NCBI GenBank assembly: GCA_958510875.1
Contig: OY294070.1
Span: forward strand, 5,022,001-5,086,000
Length of the DNA: 64,000 nucleotides
From: Endomychus coccineus
Lineage: Eukaryota; Arthropoda; Insecta; Coleoptera; Endomychidae
Reading direction: 5' to 3'
In this document: piece by piece, positions 1-64,000 of the stretch
Layout of the letters: the number at the start of each line of letters is the position of its first letter
How positions within the stretch are numbered: the first letter of the stretch is position 1
Made by a program: the position numbers and the translations under genes
Notes under the pieces: model-generated
What the model was told of the DNA's origin: nothing
Seen by the model: the letters and a program-made list of their open reading frames with translations, nothing else
Databases searched by the model: none

Positions 1-557
1 AGATGGGAAATTTGGAAAATAATATACAATTTATAATTTTGTTGCAAAAATTACCTCTAGTAGGTTTTTGGGTCGCTGATCAAGATTCCGTTGTTATTTT
101 TCCCGAAAAACTCTTTCCAGATGGGAAATTCGGGAAATTTGAGATTTTCCTGAGACGGATATGAATAATTAAGTATAATTTTGTTGCAAAAATTACCTCC
201 AGTAGGTTTTTTGGGTCGTTGATCACGATTCCGCTGTTATTTTTCCCAAAAAACTCTCCAGATGGAAAATTCGGGAAATTTGAGATTTTCCTGAGACGGT
301 TATGAATAATAAAGTATAATTTTGTTACAAAAATGACCTCTAGTATGTTTTTTGGGTCGCTGATCACGAATTCACTGTTAGTTTTCTCGGAAAACTCCCT
401 CCAGATGGGAAATTTGGGATTTTCCTGGGGTTTGGGAATAATAAAATATAATTTTGTTACAAATATGATGATGTCTAGTAGGTTTTTTGGGTCGCTGATC
501 ACGGTTTCGCTGTTGGTTTTCTCGGAAAACCTTCTCCACAGTGAAAAATCTTGAAAA
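1..557. repeat. About 142-bp satellite, four direct units
   Basis: Four diverged direct units begin at about 1, 119, 260 and 403, each opening with AGATGGRAAATT and containing GGGTCGCTGATCACGA and TTTTGTTRCAAAAAT. The usual period is 141-143 bp, close to a multiple of three, so an open frame runs across several units on the - strand (80-502). That frame only reflects the repeat. The array runs off the left edge of the window, so its full size is unknown. Confidence 0.85.
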
Positions 558-894
558 TTGTATTTTCCTTTGCAGTTTCGGGGAATAAAATGAAAAAAAT
601 TTCCGGTATGTATTATTACTTTTTCTATTTTTTATTAAAGATCAATTTTTCTAAACTTCATTATTTTACATACCTATTTGTTTCCATCATTACATATATA
701 TTTTTATCATTATTATTATCATTATAATTTTTATTATTATTATCATCATAAATTTTTTCATTCATTTACATAATTTTATTGATAATTTAAAAAAAAATAT
801 TTCATCTACTCCGCCCCTGGACACATTGTCGAAAGAATAAAAGGATACGAAGGCATACAGAGTTTTATTCTATAGGAGGCTCCTTCACAGTCAA
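558..894. other. AT-rich spacer with imperfect TTA/ATT runs
   Basis: Low-complexity AT-rich DNA with an imperfect (ATT)n-like tract near 700-790. No coding signal or recognisable element is seen. It separates the two oppositely oriented satellite blocks. Confidence 0.6.
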
Positions 895-1195
895 GATTGT
901 ATGCCTGTTTATAATAATGATTTTTGTAACAAAATTATACTTTATCATTCATAACCGTCTTAGGAAAATCTCAAATTTTCCGAATTTTCCATCTGGAAAG
1001 AGTTTTTTGGGAAAAATAACAGCGGAATCGTGATCAGCGACCCAAAAAACCTACTAGTGGTAATTTTTGCAACAAAATTATAAATTATATATTATTTTCC
1101 AAATTTCCCATCTGGAGGGAGTTTCCCGAGAAACTAACTGCGGAATCGTGATCAGCGACCCAAAAAACATACTGGGGGTCATTTTCGGCTCTTAA
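895..1195. repeat. Inverted block of the 142-bp satellite, about two units
   Basis: Two units of the 1-557 satellite lie here in the opposite orientation (TGATCAGCGACCCAAAAAAC at about 1031 and 1150, CCATCTGGA at about 989 and 1108). With the first block this makes a head-to-head arrangement around an AT-rich centre. A lone remnant of the same unit recurs at 39125-39170. Confidence 0.8.
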
Positions 1196-1552
1196 TTCAT
1201 TAATTATCTACACTTTTGGATTGATTTTATAAGAATGCTCCTCTGAGGGGTTGAAACCCCGTTTTGGGGGAGTAAAAAGGTCGACCCCCGCGGTCTTGAT
1301 AGTCATGAATGATCTATGGGGTATTAGGAACAAAATGCAAAAAAATTTTTGAAATTCTAGCTTACTATATTTTTTTTTTATTATGGTCTTTTTCCGTACT
1401 TATTGCCTGGACTAATACGTCAGTAAGAAAAAATGTATGCACTACTTTGAATGTTCTCTGCACGCTCGGTCTATTCCTTATACTTCTATGGCATTGCTAT
1501 AACAAACTGTCATGTTTTTGATGTCAACCGTGAATTATAAAAATGTTGAAAA
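1196..1552. other. Upstream region of the CAP gene
   Basis: Contains short G/C runs (about 1235-1290) and an unsupported 70-codon hydrophobic ORF (1309-1521). The promoter and any 5' UTR exon of the CAP gene would lie here or further left, but no convincing TATA box or initiator can be called. Confidence 0.4.
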
Positions 1553-1926
1553 ATGTCCGTTTCATTTGTAATCGCCCTAATAATATCGTTTTCGAATATT
1601 ATCTCATTAAATTCGATTAACACCAATTACTGCAAGAAAATTAGAACATGCGTGGCAGGCGCTCATACCGTCTGTATTCGCAATTACTACTGTGGTCCAG
1701 CGAGGCACTGTATAAAGCTGACTTCGGATTACGAGTTTCGCGAGAAGATGGTCCAGATGCACAACGATCTGAGGAATAAGGTAGCGAACGGGAGCGAAAC
1801 GTTGGGTACTAACACGGGCGCCGCCGATATGCTGGCAATATCTTACGATATGGAGTTGGAGTATGTGGCCCAGTGTTGGACCCACACGTGCCCCACGGGG
1901 CACGATAAGTGTCGACATGTTCCGAG
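1553..1926 (+). CDS. CAP gene exon 1
   Basis: Encodes the signal peptide, an N-terminal segment with spaced cysteines and the first half of the CAP domain up to the CRHVPR region. It ends in phase 2 at an AG|GTAGGT donor. A frame reading on would stop four bases later, which supports the splice. Confidence 0.9.
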
Positions 1927-4668
1927 GTAGGTCAAGCACAAAACCATAGCATAGAACAACGCAACAAGTTCATTATAGTGTTTCGCAACAACATCCGCAC
2001 TTCCTTTATGGAAGGTCACTGTAAAATTTCCCTTGATAACGAAAATATTTGTTTAATTATGACATAGCTCGTTTTGCCTCCCTCAGTTTGATTGAGGAAA
2101 TTCACATATCACTTATAATGAATCCATGTTGGTTTTTCCAAACTCTGTCGTCTTTTTCAGTTCATTGCTCATTTCCTATGCTTTTCTGTAGGGCACCTTT
2201 CTTCAATGATGGTAACTAGTTCATACCTATGGACTTATTAGACATCACGTGACATATTAAGAGGTTAACAATTTAAATTTAAGAAATGTGCTGTTTTTAT
2301 TAAGTAAAAAGGAATAACGTAGAACATGTTTAATGTTCTTTCTTCCCAACAAATAAAGAATAAATTGATAATTCTGAACAAGGTCGACGATCCTCAGTAG
2401 CCTGTCTTATATGAATGTGGTCACAGTCACGTATACACTCGTCTACGCTCGGTTGTTTCTGCGCTCGCTCGGCGCTGGTATAAGAGAAGGAGGAGCCTAT
2501 TGGTGGTCTCGATCAATCAGATCTGTTACGGATCCACGTAGCGTTTTCCATCAATTAGGTCCTCCGTCAAAACATATTCTATGTTAACAGACAATTAATG
2601 TTCTCCTCTATATTCACCAATTTAGAAACTCGACACCGTCATTCGTTTTCATCAGAGTTAGTCCAGTCAAAAGTGTGAAAAACATCTAAAATTTTATTGC
2701 ATCTTGTTCAGGATGGTTTACACATCGTTAGTCAGAAAGAAAAAAAGGGACTCGTGATTATTACTATTAATAAACAATGAAAAACCATTTTTAATTAACA
2801 AAAGTAATGTCTTTTATAACAAATGGAATATCTCGGACTCTTTTAATCCAACGTTTCTGAAATTGGGTATCAAGGGGTTTTCAGTCCGCTGAACCCGAAT
2901 CTGAAGTCGGAAAATGGAAAATCTGACCCGTTTGCTGGAAAACCCGGAAAATGTATATAATTATATTTTATATTCCTATCTCGGTCCTCGTGCATAGTGT
3001 CTAATTATGTTTTCGTGGTCGTTGAGAATTATTTTATGATCATAAAATTAAAACCGATGATAGTTTTCTGGAAAACTCCGGAAAATGAAAATTTACCATT
3101 TCTACACGACAAACCTTGATTATTTTGTGTTTCAGAAAGTTTTAGTTAGTGTTATTGGAATAATAAGGTAACGTGATGGTTCTCGGTATGAATTTTATTA
3201 AAGGGAGGAAAATTCTGGAATTTGGTGGAAACTTGCGTCGTTTTCCTTCATATTCCGATCTCGGTCCTCGTCCGACTTGTCAAATTATATGTTTTTGTTG
3301 TCGCTGAGTATTATGCTATGGTTATAAACACCAAAGCAACTATAGTTCTGGAAAACTGCGAAAAATTATTATTTGATGTATTTACACGACAATCTTTAAT
3401 TGTTATTTTGTATTTCGCAAAATTTTAGACAATTATTATGATAAAGAATTTCAAGTATCTTTTATTATGATTGTATTATGTACAGTACATCTTTCAAAGC
3501 AGGCAAAAAAAGAGCAGATGTTTTTGAAGCATCAATGATAATGCGTAGGTGTACCATAGAGATCCTAGACACAAGATCTCTATGACGTGGACACGTTAAC
3601 GCGTACGGAGAACACAGCAGCTGTCTTTGAGTGTGAAGGAAAATTAACTGGCATGCTGCCAATAGTATCTGAGATACGGCTGTAAGATCAAGTCCTTTTT
3701 TCTATTTTGATTTATAAAACACGTGGACTCTATGAAATATCGATTTGTATTAAAACTCAGTACATGAAAATAAAATTATGTAAAATAAATCAACGTATAT
3801 GTGCATTCTAGAAAAAATTGTCACCTGAGTAACTTGAAAACCTAATTCATAAGAAAACGAACAGCTCGCGGGCTTGTGGTAAATTCAACATTCAAAATAA
3901 AAAAAAAAAAATTGATTTTGATAATATGAAAGAAGAGACTATTCTATACATAATCAAGTTCATCTTTATTATATAGATTTTCCATACATGTAGGTCAACC
4001 TTCGTCGAACTATAGCACAGACTATCATCAGAGGAGCAAGACCTTGAGAATAGATATTTAAGTTCATTCGATGATAGTAACAAATTAGTTCAATATAGTC
4101 CAAAATAGTTCTTAGCTAGCTGATTAATAGAATTATAGTTAGTGTATTCATAGTGTGAACTCTTTTATAGTTTATTATTGATATTAACTTTATCAATTTC
4201 AGATTCTTAGTGGGACAAAATTGGTACTCAACTACTGGAGGCAACGACCTAGATGCGGTGGACGCTTGGTATAGCGAGGTCAGTCTGATCGATAATGCCG
4301 CTTTGATCGATAGTTTCCAGCCTGGGGGTGCCGGGGGTCAAGCGATAGGTCACTACACTCAGCTGGTATGGTCCAGGACGCAATTCATAGGGTGTGCGAG
4401 GGCAAGTTTTAGAAACAATCGACGTACAATAATGGTGGTTTGCAATTATGGGCCAGCCGGCAACATGTTGGGAGACCCAGTTTATAAAAGGGGGAAAGAT
4501 GGAAACGAGTGTGGTACTCATAATAAAGACTTTCCCGCATTGTGTGGAGAAACGATACCAACACCACGTGGACTATCTTGGAGTATGGGCAGTCGTCATC
4601 ACCTCAATCTATTTATTATTGCTCTACATATTATTTTATTTATCATTTCATATATTATAAAACAGTAA
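1553..4668 (+). CDS. CAP-superfamily secreted protein (antigen-5/CRISP-like), two exons
   Basis: The CDS is join(1553..1926, 4203..4668), 279 residues. It belongs to the SCP/TAPS (CAP) family of extracellular cysteine-rich proteins that includes insect venom-allergen-5-like proteins. The product starts with a hydrophobic signal peptide, followed by a short Cys-rich N-terminus. The CAP core has the HNDLRNKVA motif (residues about 64-72), CAP1 as GHYTQLVWSRT and CAP2 as VVCNYGPAGN. The 2276-bp intron has a CCGAG|GTAGGT donor and a TTTCAG|A acceptor and splits an Arg codon, restoring the family-typical PRFLVGQN junction. The start is the ATG directly before the signal peptide. The last 20 or so residues are strongly hydrophobic (LNLFIIALHIILFIISYI), which suggests a GPI signal or membrane tail, unusual for soluble antigen-5 proteins. 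It converges with the Eph gene. Physiological role unknown. Confidence 0.93.
2932..3475. repeat. Degenerate tandem pair, period about 280 bp
   Basis: Two diverged copies lie in the CAP intron, aligned on TCTCGGTCCTCGT (at 2980 and 3260), then a GGTCGYTGAG block, a TAGTTYTGGAAAACT block and TACACGACAA. The GGTCGCTGA and GGAAAACTCC segments resemble the satellite at 1-557, so the two may be distantly related. Confidence 0.65.
3556..3583. repeat. Perfect 9-bp hairpin in the CAP intron
   Basis: ATAGAGATC (3556-3564) and GATCTCTAT (3575-3583) form a perfect inverted repeat with a 10-nt loop, inside more GC-rich sequence (3490-3680). It may be a short mobile-element remnant. No function can be assigned. 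Confidence 0.5.
3985..4035 (-). repeat. Hammerhead-core-like remnant in a repeat tail
   Basis: On the - strand CTCTGATGATAG is followed by a potential hairpin and CGACGAAGG. This resembles the CTGATGA...GAAA core seen at 9028-9071, but the GAAA is changed and no good stem I or III is visible. It is probably a decayed relative of the same repeat class. Confidence 0.3.
4203..4668 (+). CDS. CAP gene exon 2 (terminal)
   Basis: Begins after TCAATTTCAG and supplies one base to the split Arg codon. Encodes the second half of the CAP domain with both signature motifs, a final cysteine-rich stretch and the hydrophobic C-terminal tail, ending at TAA (4666-4668). Confidence 0.92.
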
Positions 4669-4776
4669 ATGTTGTAAGTAATTGATTTTTATTTATGCTC
4701 ATGAGATATTCCCATCGTTGGTGAGCTTATTGAAAGTGGAAACATGTTTCGCAGAAGAATAATAAGAATTCTGGAT

Positions 4777-5690
4777 AGGTAACTTGGCCATCTATTGATC
4801 CATAGAAGAACTAACTAAACTAAGAAGAAACCTGTAATTTTTCTACTTGTGATCTATTGACCAGTAGCTGAACTAATTTCGAATTTCATGTATAGGAACC
4901 TGTAATTTTTCTACTTGTGGTAGTTCTGCTACCCGTTAATAGATGGCGCGTACACGAGCGGTATTTATTTAAACAGTCTTACAATTTGTGAATAATATAA
5001 ATATGTTGGGTAGTATGATATTTGCATCTCCTTCGGAGCCCTCCCGCCACTCTTTTCCCATCTTTTTCAAAACTTACTTTTATAATATTTCGACTTGTAT
5101 GTATGGGTGGAATAGAATATTCTGGCCATCTATTGACCAGTAGCTGAACTAATTTCGAATTTCATGTATAGGAACCTGTAATTTTTCTACTTGTGGTAGT
5201 TCTGCTACCCGTTAATAGATGGCGCGTACACGAGCGGCATTTATTTAAACAGTCTTACAATTTGTGAATAATATAAATATGTTGGGTAGTATGATATTTG
5301 CATTTCCTTCGGTTCCCTCCCGCCACTCTTTTCCCATCTTTTTCAAAACTTACTTCCATACTATTTCGACTGGTATGTATGGGTGGAATAGAATATTCTG
5401 GCCATCTATTGACCAGTAGCTGAACTAATTTCGAATTTCATGTATAGGAACCTGTAATTTTTCTACTTGTGGTAGTTCTGCTACCCGTTAATAGATGGCG
5501 CGTTTACACGAGCGTAGGCATTTATCCAAAGTCCTATAATTTGTAAGTAAATAATAATAAATATATCGAGTTGCATGGTATTTGCGTTTTGCTTAGTGTC
5601 ATCTTTACCCCGCCCACCCTCCGTTTTGATTAGTATGCACTTCCATTCGTACAACCTTCTGGCCAATCTATTGGTTCGTATCGGAAATTA
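4777..5690. repeat. 276-bp tandem satellite, about three units
   Basis: Units start at CTATTGACCAGTAGCTGAAC at 4854, 5130 and 5406, exactly 276 bp apart. Units 1 and 2 are nearly identical; the third diverges after about 5510, and a partial unit precedes the array (4777-4853). Each unit contains the small hairpin GGTAG-TTCTG-CTACC followed by CGTTAATAGATGGCGCG. Such near-identity implies recent amplification or homogenisation. Confidence 0.9.
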
Positions 5691-8295
5691 AAATAATACC
5701 CGGCGTATATCTTCTAATTAAATAATTCTCATCAAAACAACTTTTTGTGAGTCGTTTTTATATTGATTATTTGAAGGGAATAAAATAAAAAACAAAGTAT
5801 GCTATTATTTTATAATGAATAATTAAACTGATATATTACAAATATTTTACAATTTTACACTGAATAGGAGAATATAGAAATATTAAAAAAATAAGCATAC
5901 ATCGTAAATAAATTTATAGTTTATAAATTTATTTAAAATATCAAGATCATTCACACGATTCTTCCATTCTTACCACAATTAAAGCCCAAACATAATGCAA
6001 AGAACACTCGACAATAGAATACCCACAAATTGAGCTTTAATAATTAAAATTAAAAAATATTGCATAATTCACATACAGAATTTTGGAAAAATGAAATTCG
6101 AATTTTATCAATAATTTAAACATAAAAAACTCGATTTGTGGAAAATTGTTGTCTTCAAATTATACAAAAATAAGCTAAAAATATTTCAATGGAATGTCAA
6201 AAGATAAACGTAATAAATAAACTATAAACAAAAAAAAGTATTCAGTCAAATAGTTTCACTTAACATTTTATAACAAAGCGAAAATTTATTCCAGAAAAAC
6301 GGAACGGAATATTTAATTATATTTATTTATGTTATTTTATTATCATAAACTTCTGTACAAAAGGCATTTTCGAGAATGGTAGAACTATTTATGTTACTCT
6401 TGGAATCTATTTTTCTTTTTTCTGGAATGAATTTCATAATATAGTGAAAATATTCATAAATAGGCATTACATATTTTGAGCATTATAGAAATTAAGTACA
6501 TGTACAGTTTATAAATACATCTTTTCGATTGTACATTTTTTCTTAGGTAAAATGTACAAAATTGATACATAAATTTATCACCAGTCAATTAAAATCATAA
6601 ATTTCAATTTAGTATTTTCAGAAAGACAAAGATGAAATATTTTTCCAATAAACAATATTAAAATTTCATTAGTATGAATTTTGTAGATTTTCCTTGATCA
6701 AAGAAACAGCAAAAACATTTATTTATTGCTATATTTTTGAATAATAAATTTGTTCTAGTGAACAGTCTTCACATATTTTGTTATATCTACGGACATTTTT
6801 ACATTTAAATAGTACCTAATTTTTTCCAACATAAGAAAATTCAACAGAAATATATTCAATTTTCCTTCGAAATCAACATTTTGGACATATTTTGATTTTG
6901 GTTAAATTGTATTATTTAAATATTTGGTGTTAAACCCTTTTCGATATTTGATTTGATTGATCATTGTGGGTTAAAATGAAATTAATTAATGTAAAATTGT
7001 GGTTAAACGAATGTAAAAAATACGAATTATAGAGATAAAAAAGAATTAAAAGTATTAATATTTAGGACTAATATTTGAGATGTACAAAATCACATAGAAA
7101 ATATATAAAAATATATAAATAACATTTAAAAAATTATTATTACATTTTTTTGATTTTCTTTCGAATATAAATAATAAATAGTTGTCATAGAAGCTGCCGA
7201 ATATGCAAAATAGGACAATTCACATAATTTTTGTCACATTTATTGCAGCGTTATGTTCTTTTTACAAGTTAATTAGGCCTATTATCATATTTCGATGAAA
7301 AAAAGATTATTTGTCAACAGCAATACAAATAATTCACATCTACCTTGTAAGCACATAAATAATCTAAAAAATCATCGTTATTACGTATATTGATAAATAA
7401 TATAGATTCATTTTTTCGAATTCATCTTTCATGTACGAACGAATTAACGAATTATCGCTCCAGCATTTGAAATGGTTGAAAACTCCTAGGGAAAACTAGT
7501 TATTTCGCTTTCAATTACCTTAACTCTGAATTTTCCGAACATATTGATCATTCCTTCTAAAATAGAACTTGTACGAGGCCCGATCAATATATTCTAGTTA
7601 TTTTCATTGAACATCAAATAATCGATTATGGCCGTGTACCAATTTCCAAATACATTGAATCTGGTTAGCTGGTCAAACAAAGGATGGCGCAGGCGAAGGG
7701 TGTTCCAGATGATTGAGAACTTTGGTGTTCTATATATTGATCGAACCCCGTATATGCTATTTATTCATTTACAATCCATATTCACTAGTTATAATAAGTT
7801 AGAAATTTATTGAATTATTCAATTTCAAAAAGCAACTCATTATTTTTAAATAAAATAACTAACAAAAGTTTGATTTTCACAAATTTATTTATTAAATTAG
7901 AGAAAATCAAATTTTTTATGTTTATTTTATTCAAGTTTAGAACGGCTGCTAATTCTATTCAACTCATTATTTGTGATAACTAAACAAAACTGTGGAAGAA
8001 AATTAATGAAGTCAAACTAATACTGTTACTTAGACTCATTATTTCATCCGTACAGATATACGTATTAGGCCTCACACGCGACTAAAATTAAGTCATTTTC
8101 TTTAATACTGAGTCGTTTTTAATTTTCGATAAACGCTGCAACATGTTTTTCTCAAAAATAAAGAACCGTTAAAAGAACTAAACTGCTTGCACTCGTGTAT
8201 CCCCCCGCGAGTTCCTCGGTTAACGTCTCACTTCACTCGTGTATTTTTTTCTACAAGAAGTCGCATATTTTGACACTTAGAAACGATAGTTTTTC
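5691..8295. other. AT-rich convergent intergenic region, probable Eph 3' UTR at right
   Basis: No coding potential is seen in 2.6 kb of very AT-rich DNA between the CAP stop and the Eph stop. The right-hand part should hold the Eph 3' UTR. Positions 7566-7592 and about 7730-7752 carry pieces of the CCTCGTA-type hairpin repeat found at 17857 and 22554. The rest shows nothing recognisable. Confidence 0.6.
7884..7893 (-). terminator. Candidate Eph polyadenylation signal
   Basis: On the - strand the sequence reads AATAAATAAA, about 400 bases after the Eph stop codon. A second AATAAA complement lies at 7921-7926. No canonical signal lies closer to the stop. This is inference from motif and distance only. 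Confidence 0.35.
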
Positions 8296-63307
<55,012 letters not shown>

Positions 63308-63523
63308 CTGAAACAAGAAAAAAAAGCTATTTAATCTTCAGAACAGCAGTATAGTTTTAGAAAGAACCGAAGCACGATAGAGGCCGTTATTGAACTTTTA
63401 GAAAGTGTCACTCTTTCATTTTCTACATTTGTCAGGCTTTTGATACCCCAACACTCCCAGCAATGGTAGGTTGGAAAATGAAAAGTATTGCCGTGCATTT
63501 TTTTTCGTTTGCCGAGGTTTTCC

Positions 63524-64000
63524 CGAGGAGAAAACTCAAATTTACCAATTCGGGTGTCCAAATCACCCCAAAGTAGGAAAATGTGGCATAAAACGTTATT
63601 ATTATAGAAAAAACCTATATAAATCGTTTGCCGGAGAAAAGCAGAGTTCAATGATATAAGAATAATGAAAAAATATTCTCAATTAAATTGGAAAATAGAA
63701 AAATAAAAATTTCATTAGAAAAACGCATTTTAAATTTCGCGCCTTTGCGTATAAACATAATAGATTTGAAACTTTGAAAGACGCGAAATTCAAAATGCGT
63801 TTTTCTAATGAAATTTTTATTTTTCTATTTTCCAATTTAATTGGTAATATTTTTTCATTATTCTTATATCATTGAACTCGGCTATTCTCCGGCAAACGAT
63901 TTATATTGGTTTTTTTCTATAATAATAACGTTTTATGCCACATTTTCCTACTTTGGGGCGATTTGGACACCCGAATTGGTAAATTTGAGTTTTCTCCTCG
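63524..64000. repeat. Foldback, arms of at least 223 bp, cut by window end
   Basis: The left arm (63524-63746, beginning CGAGGAGAAAACTCAAATTT) is inverted at 63772-64000 (ending AAATTTGAGTTTTCTCCTCG), with a loop of about 25 bp. The arms are nearly identical. It has no coding content and lies in the intron upstream of the first Eph exon. Confidence 0.9.

Noticed and set aside
80..502. 140-codon - strand ORF across the satellite
   Set aside because: It is a translation of tandem units whose length is close to a multiple of three. No known domain and no splice or start context.
1309..1521. 70-codon hydrophobic + strand ORF upstream of the CAP gene
   Set aside because: No recognised family and no support for a start; hydrophobicity follows from T-rich sequence.

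Overview
The window looks like nuclear DNA of an insect. It has spliced genes with GT-AG introns, AT-rich intergenic DNA, many decayed insect-type transposons, and a piece of mitochondrial nad2 that reads only in the invertebrate mitochondrial code. A beetle is plausible but not proven. Only two host genes can be supported. On the + strand, positions 1553-4668 hold a two-exon CAP-superfamily secreted protein (antigen-5/CRISP-like, 279 residues). On the - strand, positions 8296-63307 hold most of an Eph receptor tyrosine kinase. Sixteen constitutive exons give 974 residues in one reading frame: ligand-binding domain, cysteine-rich/EGF-like region, two fibronectin III domains, membrane span, juxtamembrane tyrosines, complete kinase and SAM domain. 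The signal-peptide exon lies beyond the right edge. A seventeenth, in-phase 1.16-kb exon may give an alternative C-terminus or a long insert between kinase and SAM. The two genes converge on the AT-rich interval 4669-8295.

Layout. 1-1195: roughly 142-bp satellite units in two opposite orientations. 1553-4668: CAP gene, with a degenerate tandem repeat in its intron. 4777-5690: a 276-bp satellite. 5691-8295: AT-rich spacer and the probable Eph 3' UTR. 8296-30455: Eph exons 2-17, with introns holding non-LTR retrotransposon ruins, a long foldback, a tandem duplication with retrotransposon primer-site-like motifs, a hAT relic, the nad2 insertion, and Penelope-like and gypsy-like fragments. 30456-63227: a single intron of about 33 kb that splits the ligand-binding domain. 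It is a transposon graveyard of Crypton-like recombinase, hAT, mariner-type and non-LTR elements, three copies of a TA-flanked terminal-inverted-repeat (TIR) element, and a mariner-superfamily element with about 415-bp inverted repeats. 63228-63307: first Eph exon in the window. 63524-64000: one more foldback, cut by the window edge.

Points of most interest are a well-formed hammerhead ribozyme fold (9028-9071) in a repeat resembling Penelope-type tails; the large phase-2/phase-2 exon between Eph kinase and SAM; a TIR element family in which one copy has an inverted internal block; a broken tyrosine-recombinase (Crypton-like) gene between inverted repeats; and four primer-binding-site-like motifs in inverted pairs inside one Eph intron. 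No tRNA, rRNA, CRISPR array or prokaryotic feature was seen. All family assignments come from reading motifs by eye, without database searches.
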